In this document: in pieces, positions 47,001 to 59,013 of the stretch | Position numbering within the stretch: the stretch's first letter is position 1 | Layout of the letters: every line of letters begins with the position of its first letter | Source: Dryas octopetala | Taxonomy: Eukaryota > Streptophyta > Magnoliopsida > Rosales > Rosaceae | Assembly (NCBI GenBank): GCA_963921425.1 | Contig: OY992834.1 | Span: forward strand, 17,300,164-17,364,163 | Direction of reading: 5' to 3' | DNA length: 64,000 nucleotides | Translations under genes and position numbers: made by a program | The notes under the pieces: model-generated | Seen by the model: only the letters and a program-made list of their open reading frames with translations | What the model was told of the DNA's origin: nothing | Database searches by the model: none

Positions 47001-50000
47001 TCTTTTTCTACAAATTTATATTAGCATTAATTTTGCTAAAAATAAAATATTATTAAATAAGTATGCATATTAATTTTTCAGGTATGAATTATCAATGAAA
47101 ATTTGACAACATTAGCAGTACTATAATTTTTATGGTACAAATAACAAAAGTATAATTAATGATCAAAACATAACAATTGGACCTTCTTTTTTTTTTTTTA
47201 ATTTAAAAACACTAAATAAAAATTGAGGGTATATTAGGCAACTCAAAACTTTTATTAATGGGGCCACAACTTTCATTCACAACAATTTTGAAAAGCATGT
47301 GGGGAGTTGCTTTTCAAAACTGTGGTGAGTGGTTGAGAATTGTGAGATAAAGTTGTTTTTATTTTTATTACCATACATTAAAATTACTGTGAGTGATTGA
47401 GAATTGTCATCCACATCTGCTTATAGCTATCCAACTACAACCCCAAACAGGGCCTAACAAATGCTTCATTTAATCCATCTGTGTTTTTCATGCTTATTTT
47501 GGTCTTTTTTTGTGTGTGATTTGTCTAGTGGTGGTGGTTTTTCAAATTACTATTCGCGTTTTGTTCAGTAGACCAATAACGAAGGATTTATTAATGTCTG
47601 GTAGATGGCTATTGAACAAACTTTACATGTTTGGTGGTATGCCATTGAACCGTTACTTTTAAAATTGGTCAAATCCATTCAATAGTATACCATGGGGCAT
47701 TTCAAGCTTGTCCAGTAACCAGCAACTGAAATAATAAAATGTTCGGTACTAGTCTATTGAACAAAATATGAATAGGAACTCCAACAAATACAAAAAAATC
47801 TTCACTAGGATTCAAAAAAATGCCAACCCATTCCTCATTTTAAGACCCCCAAATGACGAATTGAGCATCCATTTATCAAAAGCAATTTGTATGGATCTAT
47901 GTGAGCTTGTGAGCTACAAATTGGGTTTAGGGTTTACTTAGTTTAAGGTTGAGAAGGTGATGAGAGAGTTGAAGAAGATGGATGAGTACGGGGTTTGTGG
48001 GTAAAAGGTGTAGGATTTAAGGGGTATGAAGAGTAAATTGTTTTGTTCTTTTAAAAAGACATCTGTCCTTATTGCACATGCGTTGAGGGTAAACTTGTCC
48101 TTTCACGTATTTAATAAGTGGGAGTATATTGAGCAAATAGGGAGGTATGAATAGAATATCCCTCAATTCTTTGGCAGGATACTCAATATTTCCCTTTGCA
48201 ACCATAACCCTTAAACTGGCCTATCAATCTATAAACCTTCAGTTTCAAATTCACTTATCCACCTATATTAACCGTAGACAGGCCAATTCTCTTAATGCCA
48301 GACAAATTTATGTACAAGTCTAGCTTTGATGCTAAATCTAATTGCAAAATTAGTGTAAACCCCAGCAACTAAATTGTAATTACCTAAAAAAGGGAAACGG
48401 ATGTGAAAAGATTTCAGAATATTGAACTTCCTCAATAAGAACAATGGAAAAGAGGCTAAAAATTCGAGTTTGCATACCTTCAAATTGATGACAGCAACTC
48501 TGTTGGCTGGTGCAGAGAGCTGCTGACTGATATAGGCCATCGATCTTAGCATAGGCTCCAGTGTAACCCTTGTTAACCTAAATTGTACCTCTGATTCTCC
48601 TACAGGGTTCTTTCCATAATCTTGCAGCTACAATAGATGTGGAAGAAAATTAAAGCAGAAAGACAAGCAACCTATGACCATATTACAGTCTACATGACAG
48701 GGGATAGCCTCCCCCCCACACACACTCATTAAAGTCATACAGACGCCGGTGGTCCAAATTCAGCAATTATGCATGAGTTAATATTTGAAAATGTACAGCA
48801 AGAAATAATCATTGTTTTGTCCTTAAAGGGGTCAATGGAAACTGCACGAATATTTATTAGGTTTCCAAAAGATGAGAAGTCATTTCCAAAATAAAGTTGC
48901 ATCATGAGTTTAAAAATGTTATACTGAAAAGATATCCGTAAGTAAAAGTAAAGCACACTGAAACAAGATGCATGATAGTGAAGTTCGAAATCTCGTCCAC
49001 ATATACAGAAAGGCATGCATACCTTCATGTTGATAACAGCCACTTTGCCAGCTGATGTTGAATTCTTATTTTCTATGACCCATGTCATGGACTTGAAGCA
49101 AGTAAGAACCACCTACATCAATAAATAGAAATTTGAATGAGTCAACACCATATCTTTAGAAAATTTAAATTAGAACTCTCTAGATCTCAGGTATAACGGA
49201 AACACATGGCCAAAAAAGGTATAATGGAAGCACCAAAACCAACTATAAAACCTCCAATAAACATACAGTGTTATCAGGATGGCCACCATCTGGGTGAATA
49301 GAGACAGGGGCCATGCTGGGCTGGTTCAAATCAGCAACAGGAACTCCTGCATCATTAAGATTAAAGCGATGTGGCAAAGCTTCTTGCCAAGGCCAGAACG
49401 AGGGGGCCATTTCGCCAAGCGGCAATGGGGTTTTCTTCATATTGTCTTCCTGAATATTTCCACTACCCTGAGAGCTAGGAGGTGTGACTCTAGCAACATT
49501 TTTCTTCGCAGCAGCAATCTGTTTCCCACCCTCTCGTAGAGCACTCATTGCTGCATTGTAAGTCTCTATAGCAACTGCCCCTTCCTCCGCATATCTAATG
49601 GCTTCCCGACATAAATTGTTAAAGCGCACTGCGAGTGTCTCAATATCTTGCGGATCTGAACTCTGCTCATCTAGTCCAACCCCAGATTTGGAATTCATTG
49701 TCCATCGCTTCAATATGTAATGTGATGGAAGAGTAAGAACATTTGTTACAGTGAAGACAGTCAAAATATGTCTACAGAGGATGCCGGAATATTCAAACAT
49801 CTGACAGCTGCAGCTTGCTTTCATCTCTGGGAGATTTAATGTGACTATATACGCCTTGTCATCATGTTCATATTTTGCCACTCTGTATTTACTGACCAGC
49901 CCATCACCCTCAATCTTATTTGCAGTATACACAAAAGTTTCAACTAATTCCTCTTGAAACTTAGCAAAAACTTTTTTTGTATACAGGTTAGCTGCCTGTT

Positions 50001-51498
50001 GTTCCATTGGTGATGGTGTCTTCAATACTGGTGTGGTGCAAACTGTATCATAATCGGATTCTATTTCTTTTTCTAATGAATGCTCTAGGGCCCTCTCATA
50101 CTGCTTAAAAAACAGTGGTATACTCGTCTGTTGATTCACATAGCCATCAAAAAAAGAACTAACCCCTTGGTTTGAGGAAATTGCAGCAAAGAAAGTGCCA
50201 CGAAAATAAACTGGAGCCCACTGCTTTCGAGCATTATACACTGCCTGGAGCCAGTCATTTCTCCGGAGATCATATCTATCAAGAAGGGATGCCCATGATG
50301 ATTCAAAATCCTCAATTGTTTCTGAGAAGTTGATGCAGCTATACAGCTCTCCGTAGAAGGAAGGATGAGCAAGGTATATATGAGCCAGTCTTTCTTGGCC
50401 TTCTCTTAAGATATGCCACTTGCATATGCAGTGGCGTGTTTCTGGAAACACCTGAGCAACTGCTACTTGTATGGCTCTGTCTTGGTCTGTAGTTATGGAA
50501 ACAGGAGGCCGATCATTCATAGCAGAAAGCCATGTCTTAAACAGCCAAGTAAAAGAAGACTCGGACTCATCTAGAAGTAATGCACAACCAAACAATACCA
50601 TCTGACCATGATGATTTACACCAGTGAAAGGAGCAAAAGGGACCTGGTACTGATTTGGTCGATACATTGTATCAAAAATTACAGCATCACCAAAGTAGTT
50701 ATAAGCTGTCCTCGATCTCGCATCGGTCCAAAAAACATTAGTCATGCGGTTTTCATCATCAAGCTGTATAGCATAATAGAAGCCAGGGTTTTCAGCCTGC
50801 ATCTTCTTGAAATAGTTTAGAAGATTTTGAGCATCTCTTCCAAGTGTTCTCTTTCGGCTAGAAGGCCTTATATAGTTATTAGGCCCAATATTCCTTGTTG
50901 GGCGATTTGGTTCTGCAGGGGAGACACTCCTACCTCCATGATTTGGTTCATAAGAGGCATGACTAGCATCCATAGAAACATAAACATCAGTAGTGGCATC
51001 CAAAGTATCAGTCACATTCTTTGTAGCGCCAGCAAAGTGTCTACGAGGTCGAAGGTAATGGACTTTACTAGGATTTACCATAGAGTGGTTGTGGTCCTCA
51101 ACAAACTTTGTCACAACCCAACTGTTTGCATCCTTTTTCTCTATGCGTAGCATGGCATTGCAGCTTTCTATATTCTTTCTTTTGAATACCTCTCTCGAGC
51201 ATGCAAAGTCCCATGTCACGATTGGTCCATCAGGCTTAGTACGACTAAACTGACCAACATGGGTGCTAAAACCAGCATGCCTGGCATATGCATCATAGAG
51301 AGTCTTGGCAGCATCCTCTGATTCGAATTCCATTCCCACATGTGGTTTAGTATTCCCATCATCATCCTCAATAATTATTTCTCTCCCTGTAAAACTTTCA
51401 TCTATGTTTTGCTTTTGACCTCTATCAGGTTCGGCGCTTTCTAACACATGATGTTCCCTGTTTTCCCCTTCAGCATCTACCACCACTGCGGTGTCCAT
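41077..51498 (-). CDS. FRS3: FRS3-like FAR1-related transcription factor
   Basis: A nuclear, MULE-transposase-derived transcription factor of the FHY3/FAR1 family, which acts in light-type gene control. Exons are 51498-49267, 49112-49023, 48627-48478 and 41187-41077, all joined in phase 0 by GT-AG introns; the protein is 860 residues (about 850 in Arabidopsis FRS3 as I recall). Visible parts are the FAR1 DNA-binding domain (about 54-140, ending in HNH), the MULE transposase-like core (about 270-370, [19 protein letters not shown] and [11 protein letters not shown]), and a SWIM finger C563-C565-C575-H577. C-terminal repeats follow, [31 protein letters not shown] and [18 protein letters not shown], each encoded by its own exon. 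The last exon ends directly after REQL, without the basic tail expected in FRS3. The last intron is 7290 bp. Confidence 0.92.
42065..43180 (-). mobile_element. LINE (L1-type) fragment in FRS3 intron 3
   Basis: Read on the minus strand, endonuclease-like [18 protein letters not shown] (about 43140) is followed by the pre-RT linker and the RT start ([16 protein letters not shown], about 42850). It then jumps to a zf-RVT-like C-terminal part ([18 protein letters not shown], about 42590). The A-tail appears as a T-run at 42066. Most of the reverse transcriptase is therefore missing by internal deletion. It inserted antisense to no gene, i.e. in the same sense as FRS3. Confidence 0.65.
43320..45560. 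other. FRS3 intron 3, unclassified part
   Basis: No coding signal. At 43340-43500 and 43880-43970 there are cgcctgaggcat / gcctcaacgccttgaggctta words in opposite orientation, perhaps the two ends of a decayed inverted-repeat element. An AT microsatellite lies at 44927-44946. Confidence 0.35.
45565..46076 (+). mobile_element. LTR-retrotransposon LTR (Gypsy-like), in FRS3 intron
   Basis: The segment begins TGTTGAT and ends ATCAACA (perfect 7-bp inverted ends). It holds a TATA box (ctataaatag, about 45892) and, in the expected R/U5 position, gtcggaggaccttaggccgg followed by taccacaccggtgcc. The same motif recurs at 61935-61975. No matching target duplication was found and no coding part was recognised, so it is a fossil LTR or part of one. 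Confidence 0.55.
46464..46690 (+). repeat. 92-bp tandem pair ending in a C22 tract
   Basis: Copy 1 (46464-46555) and copy 2 (46556-46668) both start tatgtaaacctataacc and share gtcatacccatcgatctt, taagatcaaatttctcc and acctcaagcaacttcaagct. Copy 2 has an extra 14-17 bp. A run of 22 C follows at 46669-46690. Confidence 0.8.
46700..47460. mobile_element. Probable decayed hAT-type element
   Basis: The right end reads ccaaacagggcctaac, and the interior is rich in tgtttggtaaa and gtgagtg-type words, as in plant hAT MITEs whose ends carry GGCCTGTTTGG. The left end could not be placed, so limits are approximate. Confidence 0.4.
47550..47776. repeat. Inverted repeat, about 35-bp arms
   Basis: Left arm 47550-47584 (ctattcgcgttttgttcagt) pairs with 47741-47776 (ctattgaacaaaatatgaat), and the centre again contains cattgaac/cattcaat words. 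It lies in FRS3 intron 3. This is probably a short decayed MITE. Confidence 0.5.
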
Positions 51499-52560
51499 GA
51501 CGGTTTTCTGAACAATAAGTACAACAATATCATTCCTTCTGCGCTGACTAGAAAATGTTCCTCATGCTTATCCCAGCTGAAGAAATCGTAAAATGAGCTT
51601 ATTAATTTCATAAAACCATTGATGAACTAAAGCTGATTCTTATATTAAAAACGTTATGAACAAAAATAAGAAGATTACCCAGATGCAAAATCCAAGGAGT
51701 AAGTGGCTGTTCAAAATTGTGGTCAGGCACACTTGATGGAATGAGAAAGAGAAAAAACCAGCTGCAAATAACCAGACTTTCAGGAATAAGACTCTCAATA
51801 CTTCATATTGCCCACTCCAATGGTAGGTTTAACGTGTTTATAAAGAATTCTTGCCAATGTAGTATTTCTATAGCATGATATTATCATAAAATGATTTTGA
51901 GATCGATTTGAGGTGTCACATTGCATTGCATATCCTATTATGATCCTAGAATTGCCAAACCCATTTGTTATTTCATTAAAGAAACCCAATAAAATAAGAA
52001 TTACAATAACAAAGAAAGAAAAAAGGACATTCAGTGTGATTCTTTACTTTTTAGTTAGACTACTGCGCACCATTTAACAACCGCACAACAAAGTACCCTC
52101 TTTTCTCTTTTTATCCAAAACTAAGACAACTACACACATATATTGTATCTTCCACATCAAAGTTTATACCAAAACAAGTTTCTCTTTTTCGGAGTTGAAG
52201 TGACATTCACTTCTGATTTCAGTTTAAGAACACAAAATGTTCCAAAAAAAAAAAACAAACAGCACGTTTTCAATTGGTCATTTATTCAAACGAAAAATGG
52301 GACCAAACGAAGCAAAGAAACCAGAAAAAATAAAAGTAAAATCTCACCTGGTTTCTTGAAGCCTCAATTTTCTGATTGGAATTTAAGTGCCACTGTCATT
52401 TCGATCTTCAGAGGCTGTGATTTAGGGTTTCTCAGTTTGGGGGTAAGCAAAGAGTAATAGAGCATAGAACTCCAAAAATAAAATAAAAATGTATTAAAGG
52501 AGCGGGCGGGCGAGTGTGAGTTGTTAGTGCATAATACACCCCAAACCCAGAAAAGGCAGT
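51499..52560 (-). other. FRS3 5' leader and promoter
   Basis: On the minus strand a donor at aaaccag|gtgaga (52348) and an acceptor at gttcag|aaaacc (about 51508) bound an intron of about 840 bp in the leader. The start codon lies about ten bases after the acceptor. The first leader exon would be about 52349-52450 and the promoter lies to its right. Confidence 0.5.
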
Positions 52561-53929
52561 CAGTCGTGTTCGTTTCTGCCTTTCTTATTTTCGTTTTCGG
52601 TTGACATTTTCGCTCTCTAATTTTTAAGAGCCTCCCAACTTATATTTTATTGAATTTTAAAGTTAAGTAAAATTTAGGTATTTTCAATTTAAATTTTAAT
52701 AAATTTTAAAAAAATTAAGGTGTTTCTAATTTAGATTTTAATGAATTCTAATAAAATTCACGTTTTCTCAAAAAATCATAAATTTTATTAAATGAAGATT
52801 TTAATGGATTAAGACGTATTTTTTACACATAACAAATTTCATGAAAATTCCAACCAATTCACTTAGATTTTAATAAATTCTATAAATTTAAAATCCATTA
52901 AAATTTAAGTTGTGAACACTCCCCTTAATGTTTCATAATTCCTACGTGTACGTACGTGCGCTACGGCGTTACCAACTAAGGCTTGTGCTCAGTCAAACCT
53001 TCCACCAGTGGTGACTGAGTGCAATAATCATATATAAGTCTCAAATTAGCCTGAATAATACTAAGAGTGATAATCATATATAATAGTTGAAAGCCATATT
53101 GTTGGACCTAATTGAGATTAAGTGATGATTAATTTATAATTTATAATTTAAATATTTATAAAAATTATACCATTGGTTTTATTTTAAGGTCCGTTGACTT
53201 TAGGTACCAAATTGTAATGTTTTTTCATTTTAACTACCAAAATATTTATGTCATTTCACTTTAGATACTAAATTTCAGTTTAAGTACCAACTTTAAAAAA
53301 TATTATTATGCCGAACTGTGACTGTCTAACAGTTCTAACTTTTTTATTTATTTGTTGTTTTTTCAATATTTGCAAGGCTTAAACTTTAATGTTTAGTTTC
53401 TGAATTATAGAACTGCATCCCTCAAGCCTAAATCAAAAACATTAAACCTTTATAAATTTTAAATTTTTATGAATTTAAAACAGTTACAATTGTATAACAA
53501 ACCAATTTGTAACTTAATCCAAAATGTCTTGCTCTAGATTAGTACCTAAATTAAAAAAAAAAAATTAGTGTCTTGCTACTTTACTGAAAAACTATTGATA
53601 TTTGATATTTAATCATAATTTTCTATTTATTTTAACAAGATCTTTGATATAATGTCAATATTAAATATATTTGAATATATTATTTTATTACCCAAATTAT
53701 AATTTCTATATTTTCTCTCCACTAAATTATTTTTCAAATTGTTTTGGTATTTTTTAATATTTGAAATGTATAAAAATGATAAACACAAAATAATTTATTT
53801 CATTCCACGATACGAAATGACAAATGCAAACTCCAAGTAAGATAATTACACTTGAAATAAATAAAAAATTGCAACACACATAAACGACAAACACAAAGAC
53901 AAACATAAAATGTCGACGTTCAATGTCGG
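52561..53929. other. Intergenic, AT-rich
   Basis: No gene. At 52650-52920 the words attttaatgaatttta and aaattttattaaa recur many times in both orientations. At 53190-53290 a ...taccaaat... repeat resembles the 28620-28700 part of the large hAT-like element. Confidence 0.4.
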
Positions 53930-53934
53930 CGTCG

Positions 53935-54262
53935 TGTTTGGCGAAGACTTCCTTCTCGAATTCAAAGTTGTTGTACTAGATCATTTTTTAGTTTCATGTT
54001 GATTTCATTTGACCTAATCAACCTAACCCAAGCAAGTCTTTCATCTACTTGCAGTGGACAATAACTTTGAGGCCGGTCCATCGTGGGGTTCAAAATCATA
54101 ACTTTGAGAATTCTTAAGCAATTGATCGAACACGTTGTTCCAAAAAACCATGTCTCTTTGTTGGGCGCCGATGATGCAATCTTCAAAGTATTGCATCCAA
54201 ACTTCAACTAGAGTTAACTCTTCCTCATTGGACCAATTCTTCCCCCTTCAGATTTCCCATGA
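53935..54262 (-). pseudogene. Decayed NAM-associated / trihelix-type fragment
   Basis: On the minus strand from about 54260 the frame reads NWSNEEELTLVEVWMQYFED followed by CIIGAQQRDMVFWNNVFDQLL. This matches the Myb/trihelix-like domain found in NAM-associated and GST-T3-like plant proteins, which are linked to PIF/Harbinger transposons. After about 60 residues the frame is lost by stops and shifts. It has no start and no partner domain, so it is a remnant. Confidence 0.55.
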
Positions 54263-54717
54263 ATGAAGAGAAAAAATTTCTACAACAATTTAGTATGCAA
54301 AAGATAGATAAGTGAGTGAGTGAAAATATGAGGTGGGAATGACTAATTTATAGAAAAAAATTATAAACTAGCTGTTACAAAAAAATTTCTGATTTTTTTG
54401 GCAAATTTTCGAAATTTTTATGAATTTTAAATTCATTTTTAATGAATTTTTCAACGGCTAATTTTTAGGGGTCCAAATCATGCCAGCGTGTGTGCATTTT
54501 TTTTTTTTTTTTAAAAGGGCAGCAACGATCACTTGAAGATGATCGTTGATCTCCAACGATCAACAAATCTCTATCGTCCGTGTAAGCCACACATTACCCA
54601 AGGGGTGGTTGTCCTCCACTGTCACACGGGGCCTAGTTTGCCGGCCACTATCTCCAACTTCTTGTTTCCCGCGTAGGTGGTCCCCACCTCCTATTGATCT
54701 CACATATTTTGGTTGAA

Positions 54718-54912
54718 TAATGCTATATGTACCATATTTTTATACTACATTTTTGTACCATCTTACGTGTCATTATTTTACTGGACAAGGTTTTTCTTTT
54801 TCTTTTTGGATTTTGGTTTTTATTTTTTAGTATCTAATGTATGAATGTCATGTAAGTTGCCACATAAGGTAGTATGAAATTGTGGTATAAAAATGTGGGA
54901 TGTCTAGCACTA
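54718..54912. mobile_element. MITE, about 195 bp
   Basis: The left end (taatgctatatgtaccatat, tttttatactacattttt, accatcttacgtg) is the complement, with changes, of the right end (cacataaggtagtatgaaat, tgtggtataaaaatgtggga, tgtctagcacta). The arms are about 60 bp. There is no coding region. The target duplication is not clear. Confidence 0.65.
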
Positions 54913-55567
54913 CTGATTTTGGCTCAATGAGTGTGATACATGGGTTAGGCTTTTGCCCTCAAAAAACTATCACCCTCAATATTCCGGCCCACTATAGTGA
55001 GTGTCAAACACTCAAACCCATACATTGCTTTTACATTCACCATTGTGGAGGGTCTCACCACCTCTTTGTGAGTGCTCGAATGCCCTTATTATTATTATGA
55101 GTTACTAACAAGCATATACTGATGATCAACAACAATTGTAGTTTTATTTTTTAAGATTTATTTTCTTAGTACTCGGTGTGTACTACTTTCTTGTTGTTGC
55201 ATATTAACATTTCACAAGAAACATGTAGAAAAAAATATCCATGTAAATGACTTTTTTTTTTATATAAGTATAAATTTTAATTTTTAACTAACCAACATTT
55301 ATAAGCTTAATGTTTGACTCTAATGTTGATCATCAAAAGTGTCTTGAGCTTCCGAAGGCTCGAAACTTAAAAGGACTGATTGATTTTGTGAGAGCTAGTG
55401 GCCTAATTTGTTTCCTTATTTTTCCAAAGGTCCTTTTTTATTAATATCTCTTCTAAAGTTTTGTTTTTAGAAAAATTATTGGGTATAACCGATATATCGT
55501 CACGTGGTATAACCAATTCACGTATAAGAATATTGTCTCATAAGATAATTGTTGGACTAACATATTT

Positions 55568-55870
55568 GGCTTAAAGACGTTTTTTGTCCCTGTACTATGG
55601 ATAAGTCGCACTTTGGTCCTGTCATTTCAATTTGAATTTTTTAAGGACCATAGTTCCATTAATGTCGTATTTAGGTCCAATCAATCCGTTAAAATCGTTT
55701 ACTTCGGAACCAATCAGGTGGTACCACGTTGCCATTTTTCGTCTTGATTTTGACGGATTGAAGCTGATTGCGACATTAATGAAAACATTGTCCTATAAAT
55801 GTGCAAATTGAAATGACGGGACCAAAATGCGACTTACCTCAAATACAGGGACCAAAAGTGACTTTATGTG
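55568..55870. mobile_element. Mutator-type MITE upstream of the p24 gene
   Basis: A 303-bp element with a perfect 9-bp target duplication, aacatattt (55559-55567 and 55871-55879). The ends are ggcttaaagacgttttttgt and the complement of cacataaagtcacttttggt. Arms of about 65 bp continue through gtccctgta, taagtcgca and ttggtcc.gtcatttcaat. It lies 231 bp before the p24 start codon, so it may sit in the promoter. Confidence 0.85.
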
Positions 55871-56100
55871 AACATATTTATATTTATAGGGTATAAATGT
55901 AATATAAATAATTTGTCTTAGATCTTTTCCATTTTAATTTGTAATTTTTTTTTTATTGTTACTTTGACGCACTTGTTAGGGTCTTGTCCGTTTTGAGAAA
56001 CTAACGTAAGACAAGTACCAGCACTGATTTCCAGAGAGAGAAAAACAGAGAGAGGGAATGAAACAGAGAAAGGGAGTGAAACAGAGAAAGGGAATTGATA

Positions 56101-59013
56101 ATGATGGAGAGTGTGAGTGGGGTGGCTATCTTCTTGATCCTATGCTGCCTGGTACGGACTGGTCAAGCAATTTGGCTGACCCTACCGGCCTCCGGCACCA
56201 AGTGCATCTCCGAGGAAATCCAGAGCAACGTTGTCGTTTTAGCCGATTACGTTGTCATTTCCGACGATCATACCCACTCCCCCACCATCTCAGCCAAGGT
56301 CTGCTCCAATTTCACCAATTTTTTTTTTTTTCTGTTTTTTTAAATTTTAAGCAACTGTTCCAATTGGGTTTTTGATTTCCATTATAATCGCAATTACATG
56401 GATACATATATCAGCCAAAAAATAAGAAAAAGATCTAACTTGTAATAACATGACTATGCATGCATATTTCATTGGTGGTGCAAATGTGGATATTGGGTTC
56501 TACTTGGATGCCCTTGTAGTAATAATCAATCAACTGATTGCTCAAGTTATGGATTTGTTTATTATTTATTATCATCTAGTGTATATTTCACACATTTTTA
56601 CAAGGCTTTCTATTGTTTAGATGTTCTTTTTGTTTCAAAAGTTATCATTCTGTTGCGTCTGCCTAACCGTAAATAGATGGCAATGCATAAAGGCATATTG
56701 CATTGGTATTGTAAACAATGACAACCGTAGGCCTTATTCATTTCGTGTCAAGCCAGTTGCTTTGATCTACAAGTTTGGCTGCAGGGTTACTTAGACACCT
56801 TTAAATGGGTTAGTGGCACATTGAAAATGAAAAGTTCGCAAAACTATAACTAAATTTGATCAACAATAATACCATTGGCCATTGTAGTGGGAGATGGTAA
56901 ATCCAAGGGCTGTGGCTGAATGGCTGAATTGGTTAAATCCAAGTTTTCCAAACTATAACTAAATTATATCCACTATTACCATTGGCCACTATTCGTAATA
57001 ATGGCTGAATGGCTGTGGTTTATTGGTGTTCAGATTTGTGTACATTGTAGCAAACAAAATTTTTCACATTATCAACAGGCTTTATTGTCCTCAAGAATCC
57101 TAATATTAGAAACTTGACAAAAGATACGTCGACATTGCTAGAATATTAAAAACTTATATGAGATTCAAACTGATTACTATTTGATGTTTGAGGAGGGATT
57201 ATTTATGTTGTAATAATGTTAGTTAATGGGAAATTTAATGTCAAATTGAACATGTCCATCGTTTGACTTGTACAATTATGGTTTCATCCTAGACTTGGTA
57301 TTATTTTCTTTTATCTTTTAATAGTACTTCTTGTTCTTCTTGAGGTGACATCACCTTATGGGAACAATCTTCATCACAAGGAGAATACAACACATGGTCA
57401 GTTTGCCTTCACAACTCATGAGGCTGGCAACTACCTGGCATGTTTTTGGGTTGATGGCAAAAATCAAGGAGGTAGTGGAGTAAGCGTCAACCTTGACTGG
57501 AAAACTGGAATTGCGGCTAAAGATTGGGAAACAGTAGCAAGAAAAAAGAAGATTGAGGTGAGTGCTTGGAGATTTTTTATTTTTATTTAGAGATAATTAC
57601 AACTTGCACCCTAGAGGTTTGACTTGATTCACAAGTTGGTCCCCGTCTTTTCAATTTTTTCAAATTGCATCCCAGTGTTTGAAATTTATGACAATGTGGC
57701 CCATCCATCTATCTGATATTCTGATCGTAAGGTAAACTGTTAAGTTGACATGGCAAGACTGGGCCTACTTTTTTCTGACATGGTATGCTTGGGGGCCCTC
57801 TTTTTACTCACGTGGCAGCCATGTCAGTGCCATGTGGATAAAAAATTTTATTTTTTAAAAAATGTTTAAAATCACATGGCCTCCACCTCACTGACATGGT
57901 TTTTATTAGCTAGTGGTAAGATTTATTTATCACAACAATGGACATTAAGAGTGAACTGAGTATTGTTTTGAAAAATGTTATTAAATCCAGTTTCAAAATG
58001 GAAAGCTGTAAATTCATGTAACTGTAAATTCGCTTTCCGCCCATTAGTAATGGTGGGCATACATATTTAGCCTAGTGGAAGCCAATGTGGTGTCTGAGTT
58101 ATCTATACTATATTTATAAGTCTGTAAATATGTTCTTTAAACCATTATTATGCCCAAAAAGTTTTGTTGAAAAAAGAGGCATGCATTTGCATGTTTTTTT
58201 ATAAAAAATAATAATAATAATAATAACTGTTGTAAATGAGTATTGGCAAGATTGAGAAAATGCCTATTGTACTGATCTGGATCTCAGAAGTCAGAACACC
58301 ATTTTATTAATATTGGAAGTTTTGTATTGTGATTATGTTGTATATGTCAGTTATTGCAGGGAGAGTTTCTATTTGATATTTGAACGATAAGTTGATGGTT
58401 GGAAGAAAGGATAAAATTTCACATTATACACAGAATTCACTTGCAAGCTGATGCACACATGCATATTTAAGGGTAATAGTGTATATGGATTGAATATGGA
58501 GAAGGTTGGTCCATTAAGGGTAAGAATGTAAGATACTAAGATATGCTACCTAGGGACCATTAGCTGGGCTAGTTGGTGTGTTCATGGAGTTCTTTTTCTA
58601 CAATAGTCATCACAACTAAAGTTTCCTACAAACCCTACTGTTTAAATTTTCTTTTGCATCATTACCCTTGATTGTGCTTATTTTTTAATATATGCTCACA
58701 TATAGGGTCTTGACCTTGAGCTACGGAAACTTGAAGGAGCAGTGGAGGCCATCCACGAGAATCTACTCTTTCTTAAGGGCAGGTAATCTTTACATTCCCA
58801 ATAAGAATGCATTTGGTATTTTTGTCCTTCATTTCTGTTGTAATTTCTTTTTCCTTGTTTTGTTTTTCATATTACTCAGAGAAGCAGATGAGCGAAAACA
58901 CTAATGCTAGGGTGGCATGGTTTAGTATGCTGTCCTTGGGTGTCTGCATTGTAGTTTCAGGTCTGCAGTTATGGCACTTGAAGCGATTTTTTCATAAGAA
59001 GAAGCTTATTTGA
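56101..59013 (+). CDS. p24-delta family cargo receptor (emp24/GOLD)
   Basis: Type I membrane proteins of this family cycle in COPI/COPII vesicles between ER and Golgi and sort cargo. Exons are 56101-56298, 57345-57557 and 58706-58782, and then the last exon from 58880. Exon 1 gives a signal peptide (residues 1-23, ending TGQA) and the mature start [20 protein letters not shown]. Exon 2 completes the GOLD domain ([40 protein letters not shown]). Exon 3 is coiled coil ([20 protein letters not shown]). The last exon encodes [18 protein letters not shown] and the membrane span, ending in the KKKLI COPI/ER-retrieval tail. The canonical junction 58782/58880 reads READERKH and then stops. The membrane part is in another frame, so this is either a GC-AG intron (donor after 58778), a frame-breaking deletion, or a sequence error. 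ATG 56104 is an alternative start. Confidence 0.85.
57590..57905. mobile_element. Partial TIR-type repeat in p24 intron 2
   Basis: The sequence aattacaacttgcaccctag, then cacaagttggtccccgtc, then aaattgcatcccagtg is of the kind found in long inverted ends of plant Mutator-type elements. The matching opposite end was not found, so it appears to be one arm only. Confidence 0.4.

Noticed and set aside
52650-52920. Repeated attttaatgaatttta words as a scaffold-attachment region
   Set aside because: AT-rich words of this type are common in the window and nothing specific distinguishes this stretch.
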